Source: Mycobacterium noviomagense (GTDB lineage Bacteria > Actinomycetota > Actinomycetes > Mycobacteriales > Mycobacteriaceae). From it: a stretch of 64,000 nt of DNA. The position numbers and the translations under genes were made by a program. How positions within the stretch are numbered: the stretch's first letter is position 1; every line of letters begins with the position of its first letter. Below the pieces are notes generated by a model. The model saw nothing but the letters and a program-made list of their open reading frames with translations, had not been told where the DNA came from and ran no database searches. The stretch is taken from the NCBI RefSeq assembly GCF_010731635.1, contig NZ_AP022583.1, positions 62,001 to 126,000 of the forward strand, in the 5' to 3' direction. Of this stretch, positions 9,264-17,711 are shown piece by piece.

Positions 9264-11204
9264 ATGGCGTCACATCCGACAAACATTGCCGAACATCTGC
9301 GCAACACGCTCGATGGGCGTTGGCGCGACGCGAAAAACGAGATGCGGCTGCGGCTCTCAGACGAAATTTTCCGGCCGCACTACACGCCCAACACCGTGAT
9401 CGCCCGCACCAAGGTGGCCGAACAAATGAAGATCATGGCGGCTGCGGGCGCAGCCGAAGACGCCTTCAAGAAGGATCATGGCGGCACTGGTGACCTCGGT
9501 GCGGCGATCACGCAGATCGAGATGCTGGCCATGTCGGATTTGTCGCTGATGGTCAAGGCCGGAGTGCAGTGGGGCCTGTTCGGCGGCGCTGTGGAAAACC
9601 TGGGCACCGAGCACCACCACCGGACGTACGTGCAAAAGATCATCAACCTCGAGCTGCGCGGCTGTTTTGCGATGACGGAGACCGGCCACGGCAGCGACGT
9701 GCAGTCGCTGGAGACGACCGCGACCTACGACCCCGCGACCGAGGAATTCGTCATCGACTCCCCTACGCCCACCGCGCGCAAGGATTACATCGGTGGAGCA
9801 GCCGAAACCGCCAGGGTCGCAGCGGTATTCGCGCAGCTGATCACCACGGAGAACGGTGCGCCGGTCAACCACGGCGTGCACTGCTTCATCGTTCCGATCC
9901 GAGACGCCGACGGCAACGATCTACCTGGGGTGACGACCTCAGACTGCCTGTACAAGGGCGGCCTGCCGGGCGTCGACAACGGTCGCATTGTGTTCGACCA
10001 CGTCCGCGTCCCGCGGCAGAACCTGCTGAACAAATACGGCGACGTCGCCCCGGACGGCACCTACAGTTCGCCGATCGAGAACCCCAACCGCAGGTTTTTC
10101 ACCATGCTTGACACGCTGGTGCGCGGACGGATCACAGTGGGCGGCAGCGCGGGCGCGGCGGCTCGCGTCGCCCTGGACATCGCCACCCGATATGCCTTGC
10201 AGCGCAGGCAGTTCAGCGCACCCGGCGACGAGCGTGAAGTGCTGCTCATGGACTACCTGGTGCACCAGCGCCGGCTGCTGCCGCTGATCGCACGCTCATA
10301 CGCGTTGCAGTTCGCGCAGAACGAGCTGGTCGGCAAGTGCCACGACATCCAAACGGCCGACGAACCGGACGCCGAGGAGCAGCGCGAGCTGGCCTCCCGC
10401 GCGGCCGGGCTGAAGGCGGCCAACACCTGGCATGCCACCCGAGCGATTCAGGAAGCCAGGGAAGCCTGCGGCGGGGCGGGCTACATGGCCGAGAACCGGC
10501 TGATCGCGCTGCGCGCCGACACCGACGTGTTCACCACCTTCGAGGGCGACAACCACGTGCTGACCCAGTTGGTGGCCAAGGAGCTGCTGACCGCCTACGC
10601 CGACGACATTCGCAGTATGAGCCCCGTCGAGTGGGTTCGCTTCGCAGCCAACACGGTCGGTACCCGGGTGCTGAAACGCACTGCGGCCGAGGCCATCATC
10701 CAAACCGTCGTCGACGCCCGCCAGGACAGCGAGGAAGAGGGCAGTTTGTTCAACCGCGGCACCCAGGTCAAGATGTTCGAGGACCGCGAGGAGTATCTGC
10801 TGTCGTCGGTCGCCCGCCGGCTACAGGGCAAGTCCAACGAGATGTCGGAGTTCGACGCGTTCAACGCGGTGCAGGATCACGTGCTGCACGCCGCCAGCGC
10901 GCACGTCGACCGGGTGGTCCTAGAAGCCTTCGTCGCCGGCATCGACTCGTGTGAGGACGAAGAAGCCCGCCACGTGCTCGACTTGGTGTGCGACCTGTAT
11001 GCGCTGTCGGTAATCGAGGACGACAAGGCCTGGTACATCGAGCACCGGTTCCTGTCCACCGACCGGGCCAAGGCGGTCACCCGCGGCATCAACGACCGGT
11101 GCCGGGCGCTGCGACCGTATGCCCAGACGCTGGTCGACGGCTTCGGGATCCCGGAACCGCTGCGCTACGCCGAGATGCTGCACCCGGAGAACCTGCCGAA
11201 CTAA
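9264..11204 (+). CDS. Acyl-CoA oxidase / acyl-CoA dehydrogenase-like flavoenzyme
   Basis: At 646 residues this is longer than a typical acyl-CoA dehydrogenase (about 380-400) and matches the acyl-CoA oxidase layout, with an extra C-terminal helical domain. FAD and substrate motifs are visible: CFAMTETGHGSDVQ near 130, the R-Q-F segment of YALQRRQFSAPG near 315, and FTTFEGDNHVL near 425 with the probable catalytic Glu. It should carry out the first oxidation of a fatty acyl-CoA in beta-oxidation. Start ATG 9264 (MASHPTN) is chosen over upstream ATGs that would overlap the divergent gene. A hairpin follows the stop. Confidence 0.85.
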   Translation: MASHPTNIAEHLRNTLDGRWRDAKNEMRLRLSDEIFRPHYTPNTVIARTKVAEQMKIMAAAGAAEDAFKKDHGGTGDLGAAITQIEMLAMSDLSLMVKAGVQWGLFGGAVENLGTEHHHRTYVQKIINLELRGCFAMTETGHGSDVQSLETTATYDPATEEFVIDSPTPTARKDYIGGAAETARVAAVFAQLITTENGAPVNHGVHCFIVPIRDADGNDLPGVTTSDCLYKGGLPGVDNGRIVFDHVRVPRQNLLNKYGDVAPDGTYSSPIENPNRRFFTMLDTLVRGRITVGGSAGAAARVALDIATRYALQRRQFSAPGDEREVLLMDYLVHQRRLLPLIARSYALQFAQNELVGKCHDIQTADEPDAEEQRELASRAAGLKAANTWHATRAIQEAREACGGAGYMAENRLIALRADTDVFTTFEGDNHVLTQLVAKELLTAYADDIRSMSPVEWVRFAANTVGTRVLKRTAAEAIIQTVVDARQDSEEEGSLFNRGTQVKMFEDREEYLLSSVARRLQGKSNEMSEFDAFNAVQDHVLHAASAHVDRVVLEAFVAGIDSCEDEEARHVLDLVCDLYALSVIEDDKAWYIEHRFLSTDRAKAVTRGINDRCRALRPYAQTLVDGFGIPEPLRYAEMLHPENLPN

Positions 11205-11219
11205 CTCTGGCGAACAGAC

Positions 11220-11259
11220 GCAAAAGTCCCGTGACACGCCGAGAAGAAGGGGCTTTTGC
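11220..11259 (+). terminator. Stem-loop after the acyl-CoA oxidase gene
   Basis: GCAAAAGTCCC (11220-11230) pairs with GGGGCTTTTGC (11249-11259), an 11-bp stem with one G-T pair and an 18-nt loop, 16 bp after the stop. There is no U-tract, as is usual in mycobacteria. It may equally mark the left flank of the IS element. Confidence 0.55.
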
Positions 11260-11312
11260 GGCTCACTCGAAAATGAGGCGACCCCTTGCTGATGAGTCGC
11301 TGGCATTAGGTG

Positions 11313-12598
11313 TTAGGCGGCTTGGGTGGGTGGCTCGAGGGTGACTTTGTATCCCAGGCTCTCCAATTGCTTGATGGCTCGTGCCTTGGCTTTGCCGGGC
11401 TGGTGTCGGGTGTAGTAGTCGGGGCCGGGATCGCGGTAGAAGGCGCCGTTGGTCAGCATGTTCCAGGCGTCGGTGAGCATCTTGTGTTCGATGGAGACTA
11501 GGGCGATCTGGCCGGCGATCGACATACCGGCGGTTTTGTCTCTGCGCGATTGGGCGGCCCGGCGCCGGCCGGCGATGCGCCGGTAGCGGATGCTGTAGTA
11601 GGTGTCTTTGGTGCGAGCGGCCGACAGGGCTGCCACGCCGAGCGCGGCTTTAAGGTGACGGTTGCCCGGGCGGGTGGCGCCCGATTTGACCCGGCCTGCT
11701 GACTCGTCGCAGCCCGGCACCACCCGGCCCACGACGCCAGGTGCGCGGCGGTGGGAAATACGCTCATGTCCGCACCGGTTTCGGCGATGAACACATCGGC
11801 CACCAGCCGCGACCAGCCCGGGATGCTCATCAGCAACTCCCGGATGGGTCGAAAGGGAGCGATCGCCTCCTCGATGCGTGCATCCAGGCGGGCGATATCG
11901 GCGGTGTGGGCATCGATGCGATCCAAATACAACCGCACCATAAAGGCGTGATGCTCGGTGAACCGTCCGCGCAGCGCCTCGGTGAGCGCTGGGATCTTTT
12001 GACGCATCCGTTGTTTGGCCAGATCAGCGAGGACCACCGAATCGCGTTGGCCGGCGATCAGCGCTTCTAGCATTGCCCGCCCGGAGACTCCGACGATGTT
12101 GGAGGCCACCGCGGAGAGTTTGATTCCGGTGTCTTCGAGCAGCTTCTCCAGCCGCTGAATCTCTTTGGTGCGCGCCCGGGTGATGGTGGTGCGAGCCCGG
12201 GTCAGATCGCGTAACACCCGAATCGGCTCCGGCGGCACAAACGAGGCGCGCAGCAGCCCGTGGGCGCCCAGATCGGCCAGCCACGCCGCATCCGAGACAT
12301 CGGTCTTGCGCCCGGGCACATTGCGCGCCGCCTTGGCATTGACCAGCATCACGTTCAGCTGGCCTTCGAGTAGGTAGTAAAACGGCTTCCAGTAATCGGA
12401 GGTGGATTCGATCACCACACAGGAGACCCGCTCAGCGAGCAGATGCTCGCGTAACGCCAGGATCTCGCCGGTGGTCGACCCCCACGTACTGACCGTTGTC
12501 GACGTGCCACGCCGCCCTCGGCCCTGAACCCGAACGCAGACCTTCGCGTCTTTCTTCGACACATCAATGCCCGCGCACCGCGGATGGATCACCTCCAT
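11313..12598 (-). mobile_element. IS110-family insertion sequence (coding part; outer ends not resolved)
   Basis: A transposase gene of the IS110 type sits between the acyl-CoA oxidase gene and tRNA-Asn. M. tuberculosis has no IS element between the corresponding genes as I recall. Elements of this family usually lack terminal inverted repeats and make no target duplication, and none is evident here, so the true ends cannot be placed. The non-coding stretch upstream of the transposase (12599-12919) is where members of the IS110 subgroup encode a bridge RNA. Confidence 0.85.
11313..12598 (-). pseudogene. IS110-family transposase, broken by one frameshift
   Basis: The first frame (12598 down to about 11726) encodes the DEDD catalytic domain: CAGIDVSKKD, VIESTSDYWKPFY and KTDVSDAAWLADL, then a coiled-coil helix and IPGWSRLVADVFIAETG. 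After HLASWAG the frame goes wrong. The proper continuation, VVPGCDESAGRVKSG...GNRHLK, lies in the next frame and runs to 11313. Restoring one G in the run at 11723-11725 (minus-strand GGG, expected GGGG) gives a protein of about 428 residues. The second frame carries the Ser-containing C-terminal transposase domain, so the broken form should be inactive. Either a real lesion or a homopolymer sequencing error would explain it. Confidence 0.85.
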
Positions 12599-12919
12599 GG
12601 CCGATCACACCCTTTCCGTCCAGATATCTTGTGGTGGAGCGTGTTTCGGAGAGGGCGAAAACAAAACAGGAGTCTCACTCACGTGCTCACAGGCAACAAT
12701 CCACCGCCCCCGCACAACCACCAGGGGGTGCCCTCCAGCCACCAAGCTGCTCGCCGTGCTCACCGGCAACACAGACGCAACGGGGTCACCGAAACACCCC
12801 TAAAGCGTCAACCCGCACCGGCCCGCGAAGCAACCACCCACCCAGCCGAACGGCCAGTGCTAATTTTCATCTTCCACCGCGGGGCGAAGCCCCCCTGGCA
12901 GCTGCTCGCGGGTATTGAG
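12599..12919. other. Non-coding region upstream of the IS110 transposase; candidate bridge-RNA region
   Basis: No convincing gene lies in these 321 bp. It should contain the end of the IS element. One stem is visible: GCCCCC at 12706-12711 against GGGGGT at 12724-12729. In IS110-type elements the non-coding end upstream of the transposase encodes a structured RNA that pairs with donor and target DNA. That role is inferred from the family; no pairing loops could be verified by eye. Confidence 0.4.
12881..12893 (-). terminator. Hairpin downstream of tRNA-Asn
   Basis: On the minus strand GGGGC-TTC-GCCCC forms a perfect 5-bp stem with a 3-nt loop, 27 bp after the tRNA 3' end. It is a plausible terminator or processing barrier for the tRNA transcript. 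No U-tract follows. Confidence 0.4.
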
Positions 12920-12992
12920 CTCCCCCGGCTGGACTCGAACCAGCAACCCTTCGGTTAACAGCCGAACGCTCTGCCAATTGAGCTACAGGGGA
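12920..12992 (-). tRNA. tRNA-Asn (anticodon GTT)
   Basis: The minus-strand sequence folds as a 73-nt tRNA. The acceptor stem is TCCCCTG paired with CGGGGGA, and the D-arm contains AGCTCAATTGGCAGAGC. The anticodon loop CTGTTAA gives GTT, and the T-arm contains GGTTCGAGTCC. The discriminator base is G and CCA is not encoded. A tRNA-Asn also lies beside dnaG in M. tuberculosis. Confidence 0.97.
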
Positions 12993-13136
12993 CTGCCCGA
13001 TCCACGCGGATCGGGGGATGACTCTAGCTTACTGACGCACCGGTGCCCAACCAGACGGGATCAGGGCCGCGGCGAGCGACAGCCCGGCGCGTGAGGCAGG
13101 ATGGAGCCGACCGCACTGTCGTGGGGAGGAACCGTT

Positions 13137-13385
13137 TTGATCCGGTATGCCGTTGTGCTGGGACTGGGGTATGTGCTGGGCGCGAAAGCCGGGCGCCGTC
13201 GCTACGAGCAGATCATCGGCACCTACCGCGCCGTCATCGGCAGCCCCGCCCTCAAGTCGATGATCGAGGGGGGCCGGCGCAAGCTCGCGAACCGGGTCTC
13301 CCCCGACCCCAGGATGGTGACGTTGACGGAGATCGACACCACTACCAGCGTTCTGCGGCCGCAGCGGCGGGAGAACGCGACCTAG
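13137..13385 (+). CDS. Conserved hypothetical protein, Rv2342 family
   Basis: This 82-residue protein begins with a hydrophobic segment (YAVVLGLGYVLGAKAG) that could insert in the membrane, followed by a basic helix (RRRYEQIIGTYRAVIGSPALK). Homologues sit beside dnaG in other mycobacteria. The TTG at 13137 gives an N-terminus like the known protein; an upstream ATG at 13101 adds an unlikely extension. It ends 5 bp from the convergent dnaG. Function is unknown. Confidence 0.7.
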   Translation: MIRYAVVLGLGYVLGAKAGRRRYEQIIGTYRAVIGSPALKSMIEGGRRKLANRVSPDPRMVTLTEIDTTTSVLRPQRRENAT

Positions 13386-13390
13386 GCACG

Positions 13391-15295
13391 TCAGGCGGTG
13401 AGATCGTCGCCGCTGGCCTGCTCGAGCAGGCTGCGCCGGTAAGCCTCCATCGCCACCAGGTCGCCGAACAGGGCGTGGTACTCGTCGCCCTGTTCGACCG
13501 GTGACATGCGCTGCAGCTTTGACTTCACCTCGGCGATCTGCCGGCCGACCCACACCTCCTGCAGGCGGGCCAGCACCCCGCCGATGTAGCGGGGCAGCTT
13601 GTTGTCGTCGTCGACCCGGATGGCCTCCACGCCCAGCTCGCTGACCAGCCCGGCGACCGCTGCCGACGCCGTCTGCCGCCGCACCGCGTCGATCCACTCG
13701 CCGCCCGTGATACCGGCGCCGGTGCCCCCGGCGGCGTCGATGGCGGCACGCACGGCAGCGTAGCCCGGATGCGTGAAGCTCTCGACCGGCAGCGAATCGA
13801 ACACCGGGCCGGCCAACGCCGGATACTGCAACGCCGACTTCAGCGCCTCGCGCTGGGGCCACAGCGTGGGTTCCCGCGGATCGGGACGCAGGGCAGCGGG
13901 CTCTGCGGCGCCGGTGTCGCCGCGTGGCGGGGCCGCACGGTGTGGCCGGCTGTGCGTCGTGGCGCTCTTGGCCTCCTCACGCACCCGGCCGATCACCTGG
14001 GCGACGTCGTCCCAGCCGACCCAGCCGGCGAGTTGGCGCGCGTACTCGTCGCGCAGGGTGGGGTCCTTGATCTGCGCGACCATCGGCACACAGCGGCGCA
14101 GCGCGGCCACCCTGCCCTCGGCGCTGTCCAAATCCATCTCGGCCAGCGCTGAGCGAATCGCGAACTCGAACAACGGCGTTCGCCGCGCCACTAAGTCCCG
14201 CAGTGCGGCGTCGCCGTGTGCCAGCCGCAGATCGCAGGGATCCATGCCTTCGGCGGCCACCGCGACGAACGACTGGCCCGCCAGGTGCTGCTCACCGGCG
14301 AACGCCTTGAGTGCTGCCGCCCGGCCGGCCTCGTCGCCGTCGAACACATAGATCAGTTCACCGCGAAAGAACTTGTCGTCCATCATCAATCGGCGCAGCA
14401 TCGCCAGGTGCTCGTCGCCGAACGCGGTGCCGCACGACGCGACCGCAGTGGTGACCCCGGCCAGATGCATCGCCATCACGTCGGTGTAGCCCTCGACCAC
14501 GACAGCCTGATGACCCTTGGCGATGTCGCGCTTGGCCAAGTCGATACCGAACAGCGCCGACGACTTCTTGTACAGGAGCGTCTCCGGGGTGTTGACGTAC
14601 TTGGCCTCGATGGGATCGTCGTCGAACAGCCGCCGCGCCCCGAAACCGATCACCTCACCGGCCGCGGTGCGGATCGGCCACAGCAGCCGCCGGTGAAACC
14701 GGTCGATCGGGCCACGACGCCCTTGCCGCGATAAGCCGGCAGCTTCCAGCTCCTTGAAGTCGAAACCCTTGCGCAGCAAGTACTTTGTCAGCGAATCCCA
14801 TCCCGACGGCGCAAACCCGCAGCCGAAGTGGCGGGCGGCGTCGGCGTCGAAGTTCCGTTCCTGCAAGTACTGGCGGGCCGGACCTGCTTCGTCGGATTCC
14901 AGCGCGTCGGCGTAGAACGCCACAGCGGCGGCGTTGGCGGCCACGAGCCGGCTTCGGGTGCCGCGGTCGCGCTGCACGCTGGTCGCCGCGCCGGTGTAGG
15001 TGATCGTGTAGCCGATCCGGTCGGCCAGCAGCTCGACCGCCTCCACGAAGGTGACATGCTCGATCTTTTGCACAAAGGCGTAGACGTCGCCGCCTTCCCC
15101 GCAGCCGAAGCAGTGGAAGTGCCCATGGTTGGGGCGCACATGAAACGACGGTGATTTCTCGTCGTGGAACGGGCACAGGCCCTTGAGCGAGTCGGCGCCG
15201 GCGCGGCGCAGCTGGACGTAGTCGCTGACGACCTCGTCGATGCGGACGCGCTCCCGGATGGCGGCGATATCGCGATCGGAGATACGGCCGGCCAT
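13391..15295 (-). CDS. dnaG: DNA primase DnaG
   Basis: This 634-residue primase makes RNA primers for replication. The N-terminal zinc ribbon is clear (CPFHDEKSPSFHV ... HCFGCGEGGDVY, about residues 40-66). The TOPRIM catalytic core follows (VVVEGYTDVMAMH near 265 and YVFDGDEAGRAA near 315), and the C-terminal helicase-binding domain is about residues 450-634. ATG at 15295 (MAGRISDRD) matches the M. tuberculosis start. The reading frame stays open upstream but overlaps the divergent sodC-like gene, so the longer form is rejected. Confidence 0.96.
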   Translation of the reverse strand: MAGRISDRDIAAIRERVRIDEVVSDYVQLRRAGADSLKGLCPFHDEKSPSFHVRPNHGHFHCFGCGEGGDVYAFVQKIEHVTFVEAVELLADRIGYTITYTGAATSVQRDRGTRSRLVAANAAAVAFYADALESDEAGPARQYLQERNFDADAARHFGCGFAPSGWDSLTKYLLRKGFDFKELEAAGLSRQGRRGPIDRFHRRLLWPIRTAAGEVIGFGARRLFDDDPIEAKYVNTPETLLYKKSSALFGIDLAKRDIAKGHQAVVVEGYTDVMAMHLAGVTTAVASCGTAFGDEHLAMLRRLMMDDKFFRGELIYVFDGDEAGRAAALKAFAGEQHLAGQSFVAVAAEGMDPCDLRLAHGDAALRDLVARRTPLFEFAIRSALAEMDLDSAEGRVAALRRCVPMVAQIKDPTLRDEYARQLAGWVGWDDVAQVIGRVREEAKSATTHSRPHRAAPPRGDTGAAEPAALRPDPREPTLWPQREALKSALQYPALAGPVFDSLPVESFTHPGYAAVRAAIDAAGGTGAGITGGEWIDAVRRQTASAAVAGLVSELGVEAIRVDDDNKLPRYIGGVLARLQEVWVGRQIAEVKSKLQRMSPVEQGDEYHALFGDLVAMEAYRRSLLEQASGDDLTA

Positions 15296-15367
15296 CGGCA
15301 TAGTGTAGAGCGGCCAAACGACGATGCGGCCCGTCCTGACCGTAGCCGTGCCGATTAGGGTCGATCC

Positions 15368-15970
15368 ATGATCAAGCCCGCCACCATTGCCGCCATGTTG
15401 CTGTCCCTGCCCGTCGTCTCCGTGGCTGCCTGCAGTCCTAACCAGCACCCCAGCAGTGAGCCGGGCACCACCCCAGCCATCCGCAGCGGTTCGCCGACGG
15501 CTTCGCCTACCAGCTCGACAGCGGGCGCGGAAAAGCTGACTGCGCAACTGAAAACGGCTGACGGCCGGCCCGTCGCCACGGCCACCTTCGAGTTCGCCAA
15601 CGGCTATGCCACCGTCACCGTGAAGACCGTCGCCACGGGCATCCTCACGCCGGGTTTCCACATGATGCACGTCCACTCGGTCGGAAAGTGCGAACCCAAC
15701 TCCGTGGCTCCCACCGGCGGCCCTTCCGGCGATTTTCTCTCCGCCGGCGAGCACTACCAGGCGCCCGGCCATACCGGCGAGCCCGCAAGCGGGGACCTGC
15801 CCGCGCTGCAGGTCCGGAAGGACGGTGCGGCGCTGCTGGTGACCACCAGCGACGCGTTTACCCGCGACGACCTGTTGGCCGGCAACAAGACGGCGCTGGT
15901 GCTGCACGGCGCCGATCACACTCCGGACGCCGAAAAGCGGATGGCGTGCGGAGTCATCGGCACGGGATAG
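15368..15970 (+). CDS. SodC-like copper superoxide dismutase lipoprotein lacking the zinc site
   Basis: This 200-residue protein has a lipoprotein signal (LPVVSVAAC, Cys near residue 22), a Ser/Thr/Pro-rich spacer and a Cu/Zn-SOD fold. Probable Cu ligands are present: HVH in [13 protein letters not shown], the His of GEHYQ, and the His in LVLHGADH. The disulphide pair (GKC and MACG) is kept. Zinc-loop His/Asp residues are not seen. Compared with SodC (Rv0432, 240 residues), the segment after LVLHGAD is about 25-30 residues shorter and lacks the electrostatic-loop motif. It should act at the cell surface against superoxide. M. tuberculosis has no sodC gene here, so this is an extra or moved copy. 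Confidence 0.8.
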   Translation: MIKPATIAAMLLSLPVVSVAACSPNQHPSSEPGTTPAIRSGSPTASPTSSTAGAEKLTAQLKTADGRPVATATFEFANGYATVTVKTVATGILTPGFHMMHVHSVGKCEPNSVAPTGGPSGDFLSAGEHYQAPGHTGEPASGDLPALQVRKDGAALLVTTSDAFTRDDLLAGNKTALVLHGADHTPDAEKRMACGVIGTG

Positions 15971-16107
15971 CCGCCCAGATATAGCAGCGGTCACGAGTGC
16001 ATACCGATATCAGCCGGGCTGTGGCGTAACGGAGAACCGGCGCAAACCATTGCCAAGTGCGCTCATGCGGGCGAGCGCATCGGTATGGCACCACAGGAGG
16101 TAACCGC

Positions 16108-16389
16108 ATGACGGACTGGGTTCCCGCCCAGATCTCACTCGACGTACACGGTCGGCGCATTCTCGACACCGCCGGCGGCATCTTGATGGGTCTCCGCCGG
16201 TGCAGTTCGGAGGCCGCGTTTCATGAGCTTCACGGCGCGGCACAACGTCACCGGATTCCGGTGTGCACGATGGCATGGGCATTGGTCCACCTCGCTGGTG
16301 GGCGCAGGCATTCCCCGGATTCGTTGCGCGGCGCGCAATCGGCCGCATCTTACGAATGGGGTCAGCTTTTCGCCGAATCTGCCGTGTGA
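16108..16389 (+). CDS. Small ANTAR-domain protein
   Basis: This 93-residue protein consists almost entirely of an ANTAR domain. The pattern ILDTAGGILMGLRRCSSEAAFHELHGAAQRH, then IPVCTMAWALVHLAGG, fits the conserved three-helix RNA-binding module with its Ala, Gly-Ile-Leu-Met and hydrophobic positions. ANTAR proteins bind paired hairpins in nascent RNA and prevent termination. A strong Shine-Dalgarno (AGGAGGT, 5 bp before ATG 16108) fixes the start. No sensor domain (PAS or GAF) is attached, so control would come from another protein or from its own level. The gene converges on dgt. Confidence 0.75.
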   Translation: MTDWVPAQISLDVHGRRILDTAGGILMGLRRCSSEAAFHELHGAAQRHRIPVCTMAWALVHLAGGRRHSPDSLRGAQSAASYEWGQLFAESAV

Positions 16390-16409
16390 AGCCCCCGGGG
16401 TCGCGAGTG

Positions 16410-17657
16410 CTATGCGGCCTCGATCCGCTCCAGTCGTCCTTCGGTGTAGGAGGCGATCTGGTCGACGATGACCCGCAAGCGGGCACGGTCGTCGGCGGCG
16501 GTGTTGAACGCCGGGACAAAGATCGGGTCCAGCGTTCCGGGGGCGCCGGCGAGCAACCACTGCGCCACCCGATGGATGCGTTCGCGCTGGCAGGCCTGCA
16601 TGTCGAGGTGTCGCGGATCGGACATGATGAACTGCAGCGCCAGAGTTTTCAGCACCGCGACCTCGGCGCGCACCAAGTCGGGCACCTGCAGATCGGCCGC
16701 ATACCGCGCCAACGGCCCAGATCCGGCGGCGGCTCGGGTGGCCGCGATCGCCGCCGAGGCGAACCGGCCCACCAGCTCGCTGGTCAGCCGCTTGAGCGCC
16801 ACCGCGGCCGCGAGCGTGGCGTCATACTTACCGACCGCGGCGACCACCGGAAGCCCCGACAGCCGCTGCGCTCCGGCCGCCAAGTCGTCGGCGCTCAGCC
16901 GCGGGTACGCGGACTCACCCAACGCTGCCAGCGCCGCGGCGGCGTCATCGTCGGCCAGCACCCGCAGGTCGATGCGTCCGGACACGACACCGTCCTCGAC
17001 GTCGTGCACCGAATACGCGACGTCGTCGGCCCAGTCCATCACCTGCGCCTCCAGACACGCCCGCATCGGCGGTGCGCCCTCACGCACCCAGGCGGCGGCG
17101 TCGCGGTCCTCGTCGTAAAAACCGAACTTGCCGCGGCCCTCGGGACGCGCCCACGGATATTTGGTCACCGCATCCAGGGCCGCGCGGGTCAGGTTCAGCC
17201 CGGCGCTATTTCCTTGGGAATCAAGGACTTTGGGCTCCAAGCTGGTGAGGATGCGGAAGTTTTGGGCATTGCCCTCAAAACCGCCGCAGTCTGCTGCGAC
17301 CTCGTCGAGCGCCTGTTCGCCGTTGTGGCCGTATGGCGGATGCCCGATATCGTGCGCCAAGCCCCCGAGGTCGACGAGGTCGGGGTCGCAGTCCAGCCCG
17401 ATCGCCATGCCGCGGCCGATCTGGGCCACTTCCAGCGAGTGGGTCAGCCGGGTGCGCGGGGTGTCGCTTTCCCGGGGCCCGACGACCTGGGTCTTGTCCG
17501 CCAGCCGACGAAGCGCGGCGCTGTGCAACACCCGGGCGCGGTCGCGCGCGAAATCGGTGCGGTGCTGGCCTTGGGTGCCGGGCAGGCCCGCGGTCTTGGG
17601 CGCTTCGGGCACCCGCCGCCGGCGGTCGAAATCGTCGTAGGGCTCCTGCTGATTCAT
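16410..17657 (-). CDS. dgt: Deoxyguanosinetriphosphate triphosphohydrolase-like protein (Dgt)
   Basis: This 415-residue HD-domain enzyme hydrolyses dGTP or other dNTPs to the nucleoside and triphosphate. Metal ligands are visible: [10 protein letters not shown] and the HD pair in [11 protein letters not shown], with a later Asp in [30 protein letters not shown] is the typical N-terminal motif. ATG at 17657 ([12 protein letters not shown]) agrees with the Rv2344c N-terminus. In M. tuberculosis it lies directly next to dnaG; here two genes are inserted between them. Confidence 0.93.
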   Translation of the reverse strand: MNQQEPYDDFDRRRRVPEAPKTAGLPGTQGQHRTDFARDRARVLHSAALRRLADKTQVVGPRESDTPRTRLTHSLEVAQIGRGMAIGLDCDPDLVDLGGLAHDIGHPPYGHNGEQALDEVAADCGGFEGNAQNFRILTSLEPKVLDSQGNSAGLNLTRAALDAVTKYPWARPEGRGKFGFYDEDRDAAAWVREGAPPMRACLEAQVMDWADDVAYSVHDVEDGVVSGRIDLRVLADDDAAAALAALGESAYPRLSADDLAAGAQRLSGLPVVAAVGKYDATLAAAVALKRLTSELVGRFASAAIAATRAAAGSGPLARYAADLQVPDLVRAEVAVLKTLALQFIMSDPRHLDMQACQRERIHRVAQWLLAGAPGTLDPIFVPAFNTAADDRARLRVIVDQIASYTEGRLERIEAA

Positions 17658-17711
17658 TGAGCGCCAGTCTGCCAAAGCCATGCGGCGTACCGCGTGGCTA
17701 CATTGGCGAGC

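Noticed and set aside
11260..12880. Exact IS boundaries and target duplication
   Set aside because: No terminal inverted repeat or direct repeat could be paired by eye, as expected for IS110-type elements, so the ends are left open.
15296..15994. N-terminal extension of DnaG by about 230 residues
   Set aside because: It lies antisense across the sodC-like gene and has no homology to primases; the normal start at 15295 fits the family.
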